Below, one piece after another: positions 1 to 29,240 of a stretch of DNA of 64,000 bases; positions within the stretch are counted from its first letter, which is position 1; each line of letters begins with the position of its first letter. The stretch is from Caprimulgus europaeus. Lineage: Eukaryota; Chordata; Aves; Caprimulgiformes; Caprimulgidae. The notes beneath the pieces were generated by a model, which saw only the letters and a program-made list of their open reading frames with translations, made no database searches and was not told where the DNA came from. Location: positions 558,001 through 622,000 of the forward strand of contig OU015535.1 of assembly GCA_907165065.1 (NCBI GenBank), in the 5' to 3' direction. A program made the position numbers and the translations under genes.

Positions 1-223
1 AGGTGTTGTAGGGTTTGGAGTTTTGTCTCACTGTCCTACTCTAATTGATTCCCCGAGCTGAGTCTGTTTTGTCTGTCACCATAATTGGGGAGTGAGCTGT
101 CCCTGTCCTCATTTTGACCCACAAGTCCCTTCGTTATGTTTGCTCTTCCCCATCCCACTAGAGCAGAGGATGAGTGAGTGAGTGGCTGTGTGGTCTTAGC
201 CCAGCGTGGGTTAAACCACCACA
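1..223 (+). mobile_element. Endogenous retrovirus LTR fragment (3' part)
   Basis: This is the 3' portion of an avian ERV long terminal repeat. The tract starting GAGCTGAGTCTGTTTTGTCTG at about 56, the CCCTGTCC and GACCCACAAG blocks and the terminal TTAAACCACCACA match, block for block, the LTR at 34.0-34.26 kb. The terminal ACCACA marks its 3' end at about 223. The 5' part is cut by the left edge. It lies sense to SUSD3, probably in that gene's first intron. No retroviral gene is visible. The family name is not assigned. Confidence 0.7.
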
Positions 224-2098
224 CCAGGTCAACTGCCAAGTCTGCTGCAAGTGTCTAATTAGGGCTGCTAGGGTGGCTAAGCAGATGCACCTTGAATCAA
301 ATTTGGCTCTGAATTAATTTTTGTATCTTGTGCAGGTGGAATTGTCACTGGTGTGAACTCTGAAGTATGTGATCTGGTATCTAAAAATAGCCTTGAAAGT
401 GTGAAATGCAAAAAGGCAGATATTTTGCAGCTTAGGACGGTGTTTTTTCACAGACTCTCTGGAAGATGAAGGTGAAAAGAAAATCCCAACCTCATAACCC
501 TGATCTGAAGTGAGCAGGGAGGTTGTCCCATGCACACATCCCACATGTGCCAGTAATGAGATGCTGGAGGGAAGGACAAGAGATGAAGGGAAACGACCAT
601 CAAGAAAATATTGGCTGTTGTTGAGGCAAATTGCTGCCAGAGTAAGAGACTGAAAGAAGTGGCAAAACAAACAGAAACAGTCTGCGTGGAATGAGAAAGG
701 GCCTGGTTTTAAAAGCCAGTCCTCAGTGTGTATTTACTTAGGAGATTAGACCGGTAATTGTCACTGTGATTTTTGTTTGGTCTTTTGCTGAGATTTCTTT
801 GGGTTTGTTTTCCAGGGGCTGGGGTTTTTAGAGGGTAAATTGAAGATGGGCAGTAAGCCTAATGCAGAAGCTTAACGGCAAGAGGGGGTTTTAAGTATTA
901 AAAATAAAATAGATTTGCTATGGACGTGTGATTCTGTCAAGATCTTCTCAAGGAGGCTATTAAAATTCTGCATTTCTTTTTGCTTGTAAGTGTGGGAAGC
1001 ATATTTTCCCCCTTTTTTTTTTTTTTATAGTGTCATCATAGCACTTGTGACTCTGGTCTTGCAACTGCAACCCAGTTGCCTCTGAGTCTGCTGAAGTAAT
1101 TTGGAAATCCAGCAAAAGATGGGGAGCTCAGCTCTGATGCAGAAGTTCTGGTATTTAGTAAATGTTAAAAAAAATGTAAATTTCCAGATTCTGTCAATGT
1201 GCATTTACAAAACCAGAAAAATGTACTTCTTGTTGTTATCTTTGAAGTATATCTGGGTATTATATTGTCTTCATGACCAATTATTAAATTGTGTGTTTAA
1301 AATAAGTATGAAACAAGGAATGTTGTGACAATAAAACCCAATGTATGAAGTTAGTGGCTGATATTAGGTGACTGAGAGAACAGCTCCATGACTCAAAGAA
1401 CAGCTGTATGAAGGACAAAGAAAATAGAAAAAGAAAAGCCGATGAACAAAAATGTACTAAAAATGAATGATACAATAAAGCAGAGCTTGTCATCTGAAAA
1501 TGGAGATAAACTGAATGTAGCTGTGCTCTATGTTTATGTGTCTCTGCCCCCTCCCTGTAGAGTGGCTTTTGAACCTGCTGGCTCATTTCAGTGCTCTTGA
1601 AAGATGGGGTGTTTCTGTAGGATCATGACAAGATGCTGCCAAGTAGACTGAAATATGGGATCAGTCCATGAGATCTTGGAGACTTTGCATGGGGGAAGAT
1701 GTGTTATGAATCTCCCAGCATGGAAGATGCCAGCCTGAGTACTTAATGAAACACAAGGGGTCCAACAAGAGAGGAATCTGTAGGGGACCATGCCAGTCAT
1801 AGAATGCCTTTTTTTTCAAAGAATGGTTTATATGTGCCAGTCTGAGTAGATAATGTTGCAACACCAGTAAAACTCCACTTTGTGCCGGGGGTCAGAGCAG
1901 TGGAAGCGTTGAATGGTACTCATGGGGGTTTGGGCTTGGGCTGGTACTCAGCAGAGCCGTCAGCATCGCCCACCCCAAGCTCTGTTACTTGTTTTGACCG
2001 TTAACTTGACTGATTTCAATCTGATCACAATAAAACTGAAGTGGGCCTTTGCTTTTGGCTCTGGCACTGCATTCTCTTGCTTTGTTTTCATTCTGCAG
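224..2098. other. Non-coding, probable SUSD3 intron 1
   Basis: No exon, RNA gene or recognisable repeat is seen here. There is a poly-T run at about 1010-1026. The short open frames are not supported by splice sites or family similarity. The first SUSD3 exon, expected to be GC-rich with the N-terminus, is not recognisable here and probably lies left of the window. Confidence 0.5.
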
Positions 2099-19572
<17,474 letters not shown>

Positions 19573-20020
19573 CTGCTGTCTGAGACACAACCGCTCTTCT
19601 GGACCAAAATGAAATTTGGATAGAAATATGTGCCTTAAAGAGAACATAGACAGTTAATTATTCATATGAATTTGAAAGTTTTCTATATTCCAATATGGTT
19701 ATTTAACAGAAACGTGTCAAGGTCTGATACAAATTAAAAAATGAATGTTGAGGTTGGCAGTCCAGCCATGCCCTCCAGTGTGCTATGTATTGTGACCATG
19801 ACAAAAGCATCATGTCATTCTTCTGTACATGTAGAGGGAAGTGGTAGCCACTTTGTATATCTGCCTCATACAAAATCACTGATGAAAATTACACATCCAT
19901 AAGATTGCAACCTTCTTTTAATGAGCGTTTTTTGTAAGCATTTCAGAATAAAAAGATCCCCCATATTTTTACACAGTCGTATGCTAGAACTACAATAAAA
20001 CTTTCTTTTTAATTAAAAGC
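19573..20020 (+). other. SUSD3: SUSD3 3' UTR (inferred)
   Basis: AT-rich sequence after the TAG stop. It runs to two close polyadenylation signals at 19947 and 19994. The end is inferred, not seen. Confidence 0.7.
19947..19999 (+). terminator. SUSD3 polyadenylation signals
   Basis: Two canonical AATAAA hexamers lie at 19947-19952 and 19994-19999, about 375-425 nt after the stop. A T/GT-rich stretch follows at about 20028-20056, as expected for cleavage. A further AATAAA at 20330-20335, followed by GGCCGTTTTTTGG, could be a distal site. Confidence 0.7.
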
Positions 20021-20339
20021 CCACGATATTTTGTATTAGGAAGGCCTTTTTGTTTAATTCATCTGCTCCACACGTAGAGGCCATGTGAGGCTGGGTGCAG
20101 CAGAGGCACATCTCCAGCTCCAGCAGCGTGTGGAGAGGGGAGAGCGTCCAGAGGGACGCGCTGCCTCACTCCAGCACACTTTGCCCTGTGAGGAGCTCAC
20201 CCGTGACCTGCTGGTGCGTGGTTCACAGAGTGAGAGCAGCCGGTGTGCGACCTCGTGGGTGGGAAGCAGCACAGCCTGGGAGCAGCGTGGCTTGGGTGAT
20301 GGCTGCAGCATCTCTGTCAGAGCACACTAAATAAAGGGC

Positions 20340-23300
20340 TGAGGCCGTTTTTTGGACCCTGCCTTCTTTTCCTGTTATTAAACTGTTCACTGTGTGAGGA
20401 AACAAGGTGGTTTTTTTTCTTTTTCTTGGTTTATCCATTTTGAAGGGTTAAGTACCTGATATGGCTCTTACTTGGCTGTTGATATGTACACACCTGTATC
20501 TTACAGTTACAGGATAGTTATTTTTGTTCAAGTTGAAGCCTTATTTATTCTCCTGTCATCAGCTGTCTACTGGGTATTGTCACGTTCCTGTCGTAGTGGA
20601 AATATGATCTTATAGCAAGCTCCAGTAATTGTTTCATTGTATATCCCACTCCTTATGAATCAGGTATCCTCTTAAGACCTTCTGTTCTGAAGTTTCAGTT
20701 TTGAAATTCAAATTATTGTAGCTTGTTGGCAGGCCTAGAAATGCCTTGTTCTGTCCCAGCTGTACGTGGCAGAGATCCAAGAACACGTGCTTGAACTTCA
20801 GCTATAAGGAAGCAAAGATTTGTTTGTTCCTAATAAGCTTGATTCTTCGATACATTACACAGGCTGCTCGTATGTGCTGCAAAAAGGAGGACGGATATGC
20901 TTCTCGACACTTGTTCCAATTAAGTTGTCAGTTCGTTAAATTAATACTGGCCAGTGTTTATCGGGACATATTTGTGCTGTGAACCATTTGGCCTGAAGTT
21001 GTTCGGTACCTGGCCGGTCCCAGCCAGCTTCTGCACCCAGGTGAGCTCTTGCATCCCACGCGCAGCCTTTCCTTCTGGCTGTGCCTGCGGCTGGCACCGC
21101 TCCGTGTCCTGTCCCGTTAGCTGCAGGCACAGCCAGCCTGGCTGCAGCCACGCCAGGCAGCTCACAGGGTCACTGGCAACAGTTAGGAGGATGCAAAGGG
21201 ATCAGAAAGCTTCTGAGAATTCACATTACAAGCCTTGGTGCAAGGCAGTCCCTAAGAGGCCCTGGCATCCTGGCCTGAAGCAGAAAATGAGCTGCAAGGG
21301 TGTGAAATCTCTGCACAAAGCTGTGCACTCCAGCTGCCACAGCAGCAGCTCTTCCTCGCTCACTGCTGGCCTGGGGCTTTCTGGCAGGACAGTTGGGAAT
21401 GGCCGGAACCTCCATCGGCAGAGGAAAACACCCCTGGGTCCTGGTGGAGAGCAAAGGCTTGAATAGCATCAGCGGTGACAGTCCGCAGGTGGATGGAAAT
21501 AGAAACTGAATGTGTGAAAGGAGCACAGGGAGGAACAAAGGCTGGGAAAGCCAGGCAAACAGCTGAGGTGCTCCTGTACACACGGCTGGTACGTTAGAAT
21601 CAAATGCAGAGAAGTTAACGTCTGTGGATGGAGAGGAGGGCGAAGGAGCGGGGGGCACTGGCTGCTGGGCTGGCTGCCCTGACTCTGCCCTGAGGAGGAG
21701 GCGGTGGCAGACGTTTACTCGGGGAAATAACAGAACCATCTCTAATATTGGGTGACTTTGTGTAATTCTCTGCTGGAAAAGTCTACAACTGTCAGGAGTT
21801 TGAACATGTGTCTTGGTGACTGCTTTATTTCGAAGGTGGTGGGAAGTGGGGTGGCAGTTGCTTCTGACTATAACAGGGAAAAACTTGTTAAAAATCAAAA
21901 GTAACATTTGGGTGAATGTGAAAATAAGTGACATCACATAGGAAAGGAGGAAGAGCAGCAGAACAAGGAAAATGGGCTTCAAAGAGGCAAATTTTGACAT
22001 GCTGAAATAACAAGTACACAGGCTTTATGCAGAAACAATCTGAGAGATGGAGCACAGAAGAGCTGGCAGTCGCTAGCAGAGACTGTTTAAAGGAATGACA
22101 GACAAACCCGAGGCAGAAGACAGTAAAAATCGGATACAGCTGCCTCAAGAACTCTGAGGACATGAAAATCAGAGTGGCAAAACTCAAAAAATGGAAATGT
22201 GGCAGATGACTGAGGAACAGCACAAAAAGAGGTGAGTGGAACTGTTCAGAAGGGTAAGAAATAATGTGAGTTACAGCAAGCAAGGGAAATGAAAGACAAA
22301 AGTACAGTGGAAGAAACAGTGAGTAAAACTACAGATAAGGGATTTCTTGGGAAAAGCAAAAACAGACCCAGAGATGACAACCACGTGATGTCTACTTTGG
22401 ATCAGGCAGCATTGAAAAGGTCACTGGTTAATGCAATGGATTTTAACATGGGACTGGGATTGCAGCCCAGAATAAAGCAAGTAAAAGATCACAAATATTA
22501 AGATAAATTTGATTCTGAGATGAAATTAATCCTAAAGCACTAAGGAATTAGCTAAGCAGTACTTGAACCATCACTGATACAACTTGTGAAGGAACAAGAT
22601 AGATCTTAGAAGATGGGAAAGGGCAAATCTAACTTTAATGAGGGGAGAAAAAGAAGAAGAAATACCAGAATGAAGGTTCTTCTCTGCTACCCAGAAAGAG
22701 TGTAGGACAAATGATTAAACCATAAATTTGCAAAGAAGGTACATCTCAGCCTTGGATTAAACAGAGCTGGTGGCACAGGACGGAACTGCTCTGTTCTGCC
22801 AGTAACATCCTGCCTGAGGTTTTAGGAGTAGATAAGGCACACAGGTGAAGGGGGCTTAGTTATGCTTGGTCCTGCCTCTCTGCAGCTCTTCTGAATTCCT
22901 TCTTCTTCCACATCTCTGCCATTGGATGTTAATTGGATTTCATGATTTAGCTCCCTGATGTTTTGATTTTATCATGTGACTGTAAAACACAATAATATGC
23001 TTGCAAGTCACTGAGGGAAATAAATTCTCTTGCTGGGATGTCTCAGTCAAAACCCTGTGTGAGGAGGGAGCCCAGTTACCCTGTTCTACAGGTGAGGCCA
23101 ATCTGAGTAACCTTTGAAGGGGAAAAGTAAAACCCTGCGATGACAAGGACATTGACAGGCATGGGAAGCAACAGAGACGGTAGGTAAACATACCATGGCT
23201 GTGCCAGAACATGGAGTACTATCATTTATTTAGATGTCTAATGCAAGGAGCAGCAAAGTTACAGGAAATCAGGAAACAACACCCATACTGTTTTTCTAAG

Positions 23301-23984
23301 ATCTGTGGCTCGGTTCCCTCTGCACTGTGCTTAGTTTATGGTGGCTGCACCCCCTAGAGTGAGCTTCATTGCTCATGTAAACATTATTTATTGTCAGAAG
23401 GAAAACAAGTGCTGTGCAGGAAGGAGATGAAAGCAGCTGAGAATCTAAAATAGACATTTAAAAACTCGTATCCACTAAGTTAACCCTTGAATGTTTGCCA
23501 GCCAGCGGTTTCAGATGGATCCAGGCTCCCATGTCTGCAGAAGGCTTGCATTTCCTTGTGTATGTTATGGAACTGGTGGGTTGCACTTAAAGAACAGGTT
23601 AAAATGCTACAGATGACATAAACAAGCACAGGGCAGCCCCCTCTCTGCATGGGTGTTTATCATTTAATCGATGTACTTTCCAGTATGACAGGATAATTCT
23701 TCACAGATTTACAAGCTGGCAGGAGTGTTTGTCAGAGCAATTGCTGACTGGCATTCCCTCACCCTGTGTTTTAAAACTGAGTTCCTGGAGCAGCAACTCT
23801 CCGAGGCTCTTGCACGGGGCTGTTGTTAAACTTTGACTGCTTGCAGAAAACCAAAGGACAGTTTTTAAGATCTTATGCTAAATACTGAACAGGGAATGGT
23901 TTTCAAGCCAGCTGACGTACCCTTTGCAGTAGGAGGGCATCTGATCCTTGCTTCCTTTTAAATGCAAATTCATTCTTTGAAACT
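20340..23984. other. SUSD3-CARD19 intergenic, first part
   Basis: No recognised gene. The segment 21.85-22.7 kb is purine-rich on the plus strand. That creates a long minus open frame at 21221-22000 (259 codons), which has a pyrimidine-derived hydrophobic start and no known domain. Around 22530-22660 there may be an ancient CR1-like remnant. Confidence 0.6.
22530..22660 (+). mobile_element. Possible ancient CR1-like fragment
   Basis: The run GCACTAAGGAATTAGCTAAG and the later AGAAGATGGGAAAGGGCAAA recall the CR1 ORF2 segment before the DWRKANV region (EDW-K-GKANV type). It is decayed and carries stops. An alignment to CR1 consensi would decide. Confidence 0.35.
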
Positions 23985-24662
23985 GGGGCTGCTGCTGGAC
24001 CAGAAGCTCCACATGAGGCGGCACCGTGCGCTGGCAGCACAGAGCCAATAACCGTGTCCTGGGCTGCACCCAGAGCAGCGTGGGCAGCAGGGCCAGGGAG
24101 GGGATTCTGCCCCTCTGCTCCGCTCTCCTGAGACCCCCCCTGCAGTGCTGCCTCCAGTGCTGGGGCCACCAACAGCACAAGGACATGGAGCTACTGGAGC
24201 CAGCCCAGAGGAGGCCACGAGGATGATGCCAGGGCTGGAGCAGCTCTGCTGTGAGGACAGGCTGAGAGAGTTGGGGCTGTTCAGCCTGGAGAAGAGAAGG
24301 CTCCAAAGAGACCTTCCAGCGGCTTCCCAGTACCTGAAGGGGCTCCAGGAAGGCTGGGGAGGGACTTTGGCCAAGGGCAGGGAGTGACAGAACAAGGGGT
24401 GATGAATTTAAACTGGGAGAGGGGAGATGGAGCTGAGATGTGAGGAAGAAATTGTTTGCTGTGAGGGTGGTGAGAACCTGGCCCAGGTTGGCCAGAGAAG
24501 CTGTGGCTGCTCCTCCCTGGAAGTGTTCTCGGCCAGGTTGGATGAGGCTTTGAGCAACCTGGTCTAGTGGAAGGTGTCCCTGCTGCTGGCAGGGGGGTTG
24601 GGACTGGATGAGCTTTAAGGTCCCTTCCAACCCCAACCAGTCTGGGGTTCTGTGATTCTATG
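23985..24662 (+). mobile_element. CR1 LINE 3' fragment, plus orientation (copy A of a defective subfamily)
   Basis: A 680-bp 5'-truncated CR1. The sense strand has [20 protein letters not shown], then [16 protein letters not shown] in another frame. It ends in the 3' UTR GGTCCCTTCCAACCCCAACC and the tail GGTTCTGTGATTCTATG. Nearly the same sequence occurs inverted at 37.02-37.74 kb and, cut by the edge, at 63.65-64.0 kb. The minus-strand open frame of 252 codons (23878-24636) is antisense shadow. Confidence 0.9.
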
Positions 24663-27600
24663 AAATAAAGGAAAAGGCATTTGCCCTGCTGGAAACCTGG
24701 AGTGCCTGAGCCTGGGAAGTGCTGAGTGCTCTGTGTGGAAACCCATTGAACCCTGGACCTGCAGCGATAAATCTTTATAGAAACATATCCTGTGGGGAAC
24801 ATCTACCTGTACTGGTGGGATATCACAGAGTATAGTGTTGCCAGATGCTGTGATTTTTGTCACAAGTCTTGTGATATTTCTTATTTTCTTAAGCCACAAA
24901 GGTAGAGTTGGGTGAACATGTGAAAATCACAGGTTCTATTTAAATAATTTTAAGCGGTGAGTCTCACACCTGTATTTGAAGGGAGAAGCTTCAGTCCTGA
25001 AGTGTCAAAAAACAGAAAAAACACAAGTCTCTTAAGTCTCTTTGATGGTGATGACATGATTTGGGGAAGGCCTGTCTCATGACTCACAAATACTTGAAGC
25101 TGTCCAGTGTATGTATGACCTTGACACGTCTTCTGTGGTTGAAAGAAAGGGAAAGACTACATTTTGATCTGGATGGAGCAATGAAGCTTGGGATGGACAC
25201 CAGAGTATCTACTGTAGGGTTAACATTGCTTTCGTGGAGCCTTTGGCCACATGGAGGCCTTCTGTTGGACACCTGCCCCTCGGGTATCACCTTGGAAGTC
25301 TCTGAAGATGCTCTTTTGCTCAGCGTGCTCTGCTGCTGGCAGTGAGACTTTTGTTTAGGTGCCAGTAGTGTTCAAAGTTTCTGTGAGAAACCCGAGACCC
25401 AGAAAAGAGGCAGGACTGTGAAACTGATGGAACATGACAACCTGCAGGAGGTGGCCAACACCACCGGTCTGAAACAGCACAGCAGAGGAAAGCGGGAGCC
25501 CTCTGGTTACACCAGACACTGGCTGCGAGAACAGGCGATCAGTGACTGATGGTTTGGGGTGGGGAGGAGGCACAGATCTCCAACAATTTTGCTTCCAAAA
25601 CATCCCAGTCATCAGTGACATCTTGGAAACAGAGTAACTAAATGAATCTGCTATAACTTACTGTCGGATGTAAATGGCTCTTGCTGCTATTTATTTTTTT
25701 AGAACAACGTCATGCAGTACAAGTTTTTAATAACTTTAATTAAATGGTAGATGTAATTGAATCTCCTGCTTGGAAGGACCAAGAAGAAAATTTGGCAACA
25801 TGCAGCTAGTAGCTTTTGAGCTGACTTACAGTTGCCTCATTTCATAACGTTGGTAGCTCAGCAAGAAGCTGTTAAACTGTGATACATATTTTATTTTGTT
25901 TAGGGATTTCTTAAGTGTTCTACTGAAGTTTCAGGGAAGATCCACACACAGGAGATCTGATGACATCTGATATGGTTTACAAGCTATCTGCAGAATTTAC
26001 ACTGTATTTAAATACCATATTGCAGTAATTCTTGTGCCCAGAAAAAACATCTGAGGAAAGAGTAGAAAGCAAAGTCACAATGAGCACCTTGCGGGTGGAA
26101 GACCTCCAGGCAGAGCTGAATCCTGCATGCTCCTCTGGCTTACTGCAGAAAGGTGGCCACACCTGACTGCTGCTATAGGACAGTTTCATCCTCAGCACAT
26201 TTTAAAACTGTTGAGAAGTTTAAGAACTTTTTTTGGTTTAGGAGTAGGATGGGGTAACTCATGGATGCGCAATAGCCCAGAAAAACTAGGGATATATGTT
26301 TAAAATGTCCTTGGGACTTGTTTCACCTTATCTCAGGTTTTTCTCCACAAGAAACAGCTTGACAAGTCAGACCACAGGCAGGAGCCAGCTAACAACCTCC
26401 AAAAAGGGTAAAGTGAGGTTCCCCTATGACATTTTAATAAACTCTTGTTGTGAGCAGCACCTTTCAGTTTTAGGGTGGCATTTTGAGTTACTCCTCATAA
26501 CATGTGTCTCTGTAAATTCTGATCAAATCCTGTCCCCCTAAAGGTGATACAAGGAACCTCATTTGTTTCTTCCTTCAGTAAAGTAAGCAGGTGATCTTTC
26601 CTGCTTATTTTTTAAGGACTATTACAAAGAGAGAGATGATTGACAAAGCCAGTGTTGAAAGGCTCTGATTATTCCACAATCATTAGCCATCTCTATTGTC
26701 ACTGCACCCAGAACACTGTGTCATCCCCAGCAGCCTGCACATCAAGACGATTCAAAAGGCAGTCTCCATGCCTGGTAACCAACACTAAGGCAGTGGTGGA
26801 AACACGAAACTCCTCTGGCACAGCAGCAAGGAGGCAGTGAAAGTTCATCTGGTGCAAAGCAGAGCAGAAGCAGCTCGTTGCCTGGATCCCTGATGCTATA
26901 CTTAAGCATGTGTGTGTTCAGACTGCTCACGTGTTCCGAGGTCAGGGTTATATGGACATGCTCACAGCAGTGTTTCCCACAGGAGGTATGTGGCATCTAT
27001 CAGCTGGAGTCGGCAGTGGCTTCTAATCCGTGCCCAGATGCTGGCCTTTGATTCACAAAGCCTGTGGGTTGCATGTGGCTGCACACCATCCTTTCTGTCC
27101 TTCCTGGCCCGTGGTGGTCAGGTGAGGCACTGAGCTGGTGGGGTGATGACTTCCATGTGAGGACACTGTAGACAAAGTGGCTTTGTTCTCTTCCTGGAGC
27201 TCTGCAGTTTACCAGATCTGTCAGATGTTTATTTATCCACTTATTTTAAGGGAAGGATGTTCAAGTGGCTTTATTTGCTTCTTGCCTTCAAAAAATTTCA
27301 ATGTTTTGGTTTTTAGAAAAAAGAGTTGAGTGTTTTTTCTCATGTGTATAATTTGGTTTGTACTTTACAAGGGGTCAGATATTGAGCTCAATGTGGTTTT
27401 GAACGTGTATGTGAAGCTGGCTGTTGATTATCCCATGTACAACCGAACAGCTACCACAGCAGCTTCTGTAATACTGACCAGACGATTTATGAGCAATATA
27501 CAAGGGCTTATTCTATATGCTGGCTTCTGCATTGTGCCAGGAGCAAGAGGTATTCAATTCTTCCATTATCTGCATCATCTTCTTGTTTTACTAATGCTGA

Positions 27601-28183
27601 CAAAACTTCCAAGGAAAGGGTGTCATACAGCAGAATTGGGGTGCCTGTAATTCACTCATGTAACAAACACAAGGAGTTAAAACTGACCAGGGGTTTCCAG
27701 ACCTGAGGATGCTCCAGGCTATGATTCCACCCAAGTCAGTTCTGTTCATGTCTAATAGTCTGGCTTAGCTGGTCAGCAATAAAAGGCTGAGAACTTGTGG
27801 CACAGCTTCTGCCTTTGCGTTCAGAGTCAGAGAATTGTTTTTCTTCATCTACTGCTAACCAAAAAAGAAAGAAAATATGATTATGCCAATAATAACACTA
27901 TGACTATATAAATAAGACTGGAAAATTACCCATGCTATATGCAACATAATCCTAGAAATTATTAGGATTAAAAAAAAAAAAGTCCCATAACTTCTGAGTA
28001 AACAAACACCTTGGTTTTCAGAGCTGATTACACACCCCTTAAAATCAACAGCAAACTGCCGGTAGTGAAGGAGCAGCCCCACAGTTGCTGTGCCGGGGTC
28101 TGTGCTCCCGGTGGCCAGGAGGCAGCTGGGGACAGCCAGAGCCGCTCACGCCCAGCTCGCTTTCACTTCTCTGACTTTGCCAG
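24663..28183. other. Intergenic, no gene recognised
   Basis: Unique sequence with scattered short open frames on both strands. None has a recognisable domain or supported splice sites. No RNA gene was seen. Confidence 0.6.
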
Positions 28184-28294
28184 TGACCTCTGCTCGTCCG
28201 GACAAGGAGGAGAGCACTCCCGCCGCCCCGCCGCTGGACAGGTACCGGGCACCCACAAACCCCCGGAACCTATGGACCATGCTCTACAAGACAT
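28184..28294 (+). other. Unassigned exon-like segment
   Basis: A 111-nt stretch has a good acceptor (TTCACTTCTCTGACTTTGCCAG) and a strong donor (ACAT|GTAAGTGC). It is open in phase 1-1 with codons reading TSARPDKEESTPAAPPLDRY and then RAPTNPRNLWTMLYKT. It is CpG-rich relative to its surroundings (CCCGCCGCCCCGCCG). I do not recognise the peptide. It could be an exon of an undescribed or bird-specific gene, an alternative 5' exon of CARD19, or chance. Confidence 0.35.
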
Positions 28295-28889
28295 GTAAGT
28301 GCACATTTGTAATGAGGAACTGGGGCAAAATGACCGGTCTGCAAAGTCCGAATCTGCAGGAACAAAAGTGTGGAGCCAGGAGAGGCAGCAGCCAGCCGGT
28401 TGCTGCCTTCCCATTATTTTTCCTTCTTCAAGTCTGTTTTCATAAATGATTAGCTAAAACTTGCTGAAGGGAGCTTAGTGTGTAATCTGAGCTTTTAAAA
28501 ATATTTCATTGTGTTTTCTTAAACACAAAGAAAGACTTTGTTAAAGGAACTGCCTGCAGTATCTGGATTTAATTTGTTTCTAAAGAGATCCAGTCCTCTT
28601 CAGCTGTGGGAAAATAAGAAACCATATTGTTATTTAACAATCAACAGATAAAACAAGAAAACACTACATGCTGGTGCTGCCAGGACAAGGGTAATATTTA
28701 GTAAATCAAATAATTCACTCAAATAAACAAATCAGTCGATTTAGCAGGGGGGAAATAGCAACAGCTTTGGAGATTAGCTAACCAGGAAATACATCTGCTG
28801 TCCTTTAGACGCTGGGAAATAAAACAGTGTTGGGCAGGTCACTGAGCTTAGCTACTAAATTAGAAGACAGAATCTGAAATGAATCACAG
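28295..28889. other. Intergenic, no gene recognised
   Basis: AT-rich sequence between the exon-like segment and the CpG-rich patch. Nothing was recognised. Confidence 0.55.
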
Positions 28890-29240
28890 TTTCGGAAGCG
28901 AGCTGGGCTGTGCCGATCCGGGACACACGCCGTCAGCAGGAAGCGAGGGCTTTGCGCAGGGCTGCGCGGTCTGCGCGCCGCTTGGAAATCAGCGTCGCTC
29001 GCCTCAAAGAGCGTTGGGGGTTTGTAGCGCCGTCTGCCTATGGCTCATTGCGTGTGTCCTCCCTCTCCAATCGTGCTCTTTGAATGCCAAAGATCATGCT
29101 GCAGGAGGGGACGCGGTGGCCCAGCTCTAGCTAAGGATGTGCCTCCGCAGGGATGTGCCCCGTGCGTGCAACGGGTGTCCCTGTCCGCTGCCCCTGCCAC
29201 AGCCGTGCGGCTCCCCGGGAACCTCCCCGGGCAAACCTCA
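28890..29240. promoter_or_regulatory. Isolated CpG-rich patch (orphan CpG island candidate)
   Basis: CpG dinucleotides are dense here (for example GCGCGGTCTGCGCGCCGC near 28963-28980, then GCGTCGCTCGCC near 28991-29002), in AT-rich, CpG-poor surroundings on both sides. It lies about 3 kb upstream of the CARD19 CpG island. Such patches usually mark promoters or enhancers kept unmethylated in the germline. No transcript start or ORF is proven. It may serve CARD19, an unknown RNA, or be an intragenic-type orphan island. Confidence 0.5.

Noticed and set aside
23878-24636. 252-codon minus open frame
   Set aside because: Antisense of a plus-oriented CR1.
27330-27650. 106-codon plus open frame with hydrophobic start
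   Set aside because: No splice sites, no domain and AT-rich composition; consistent with chance.
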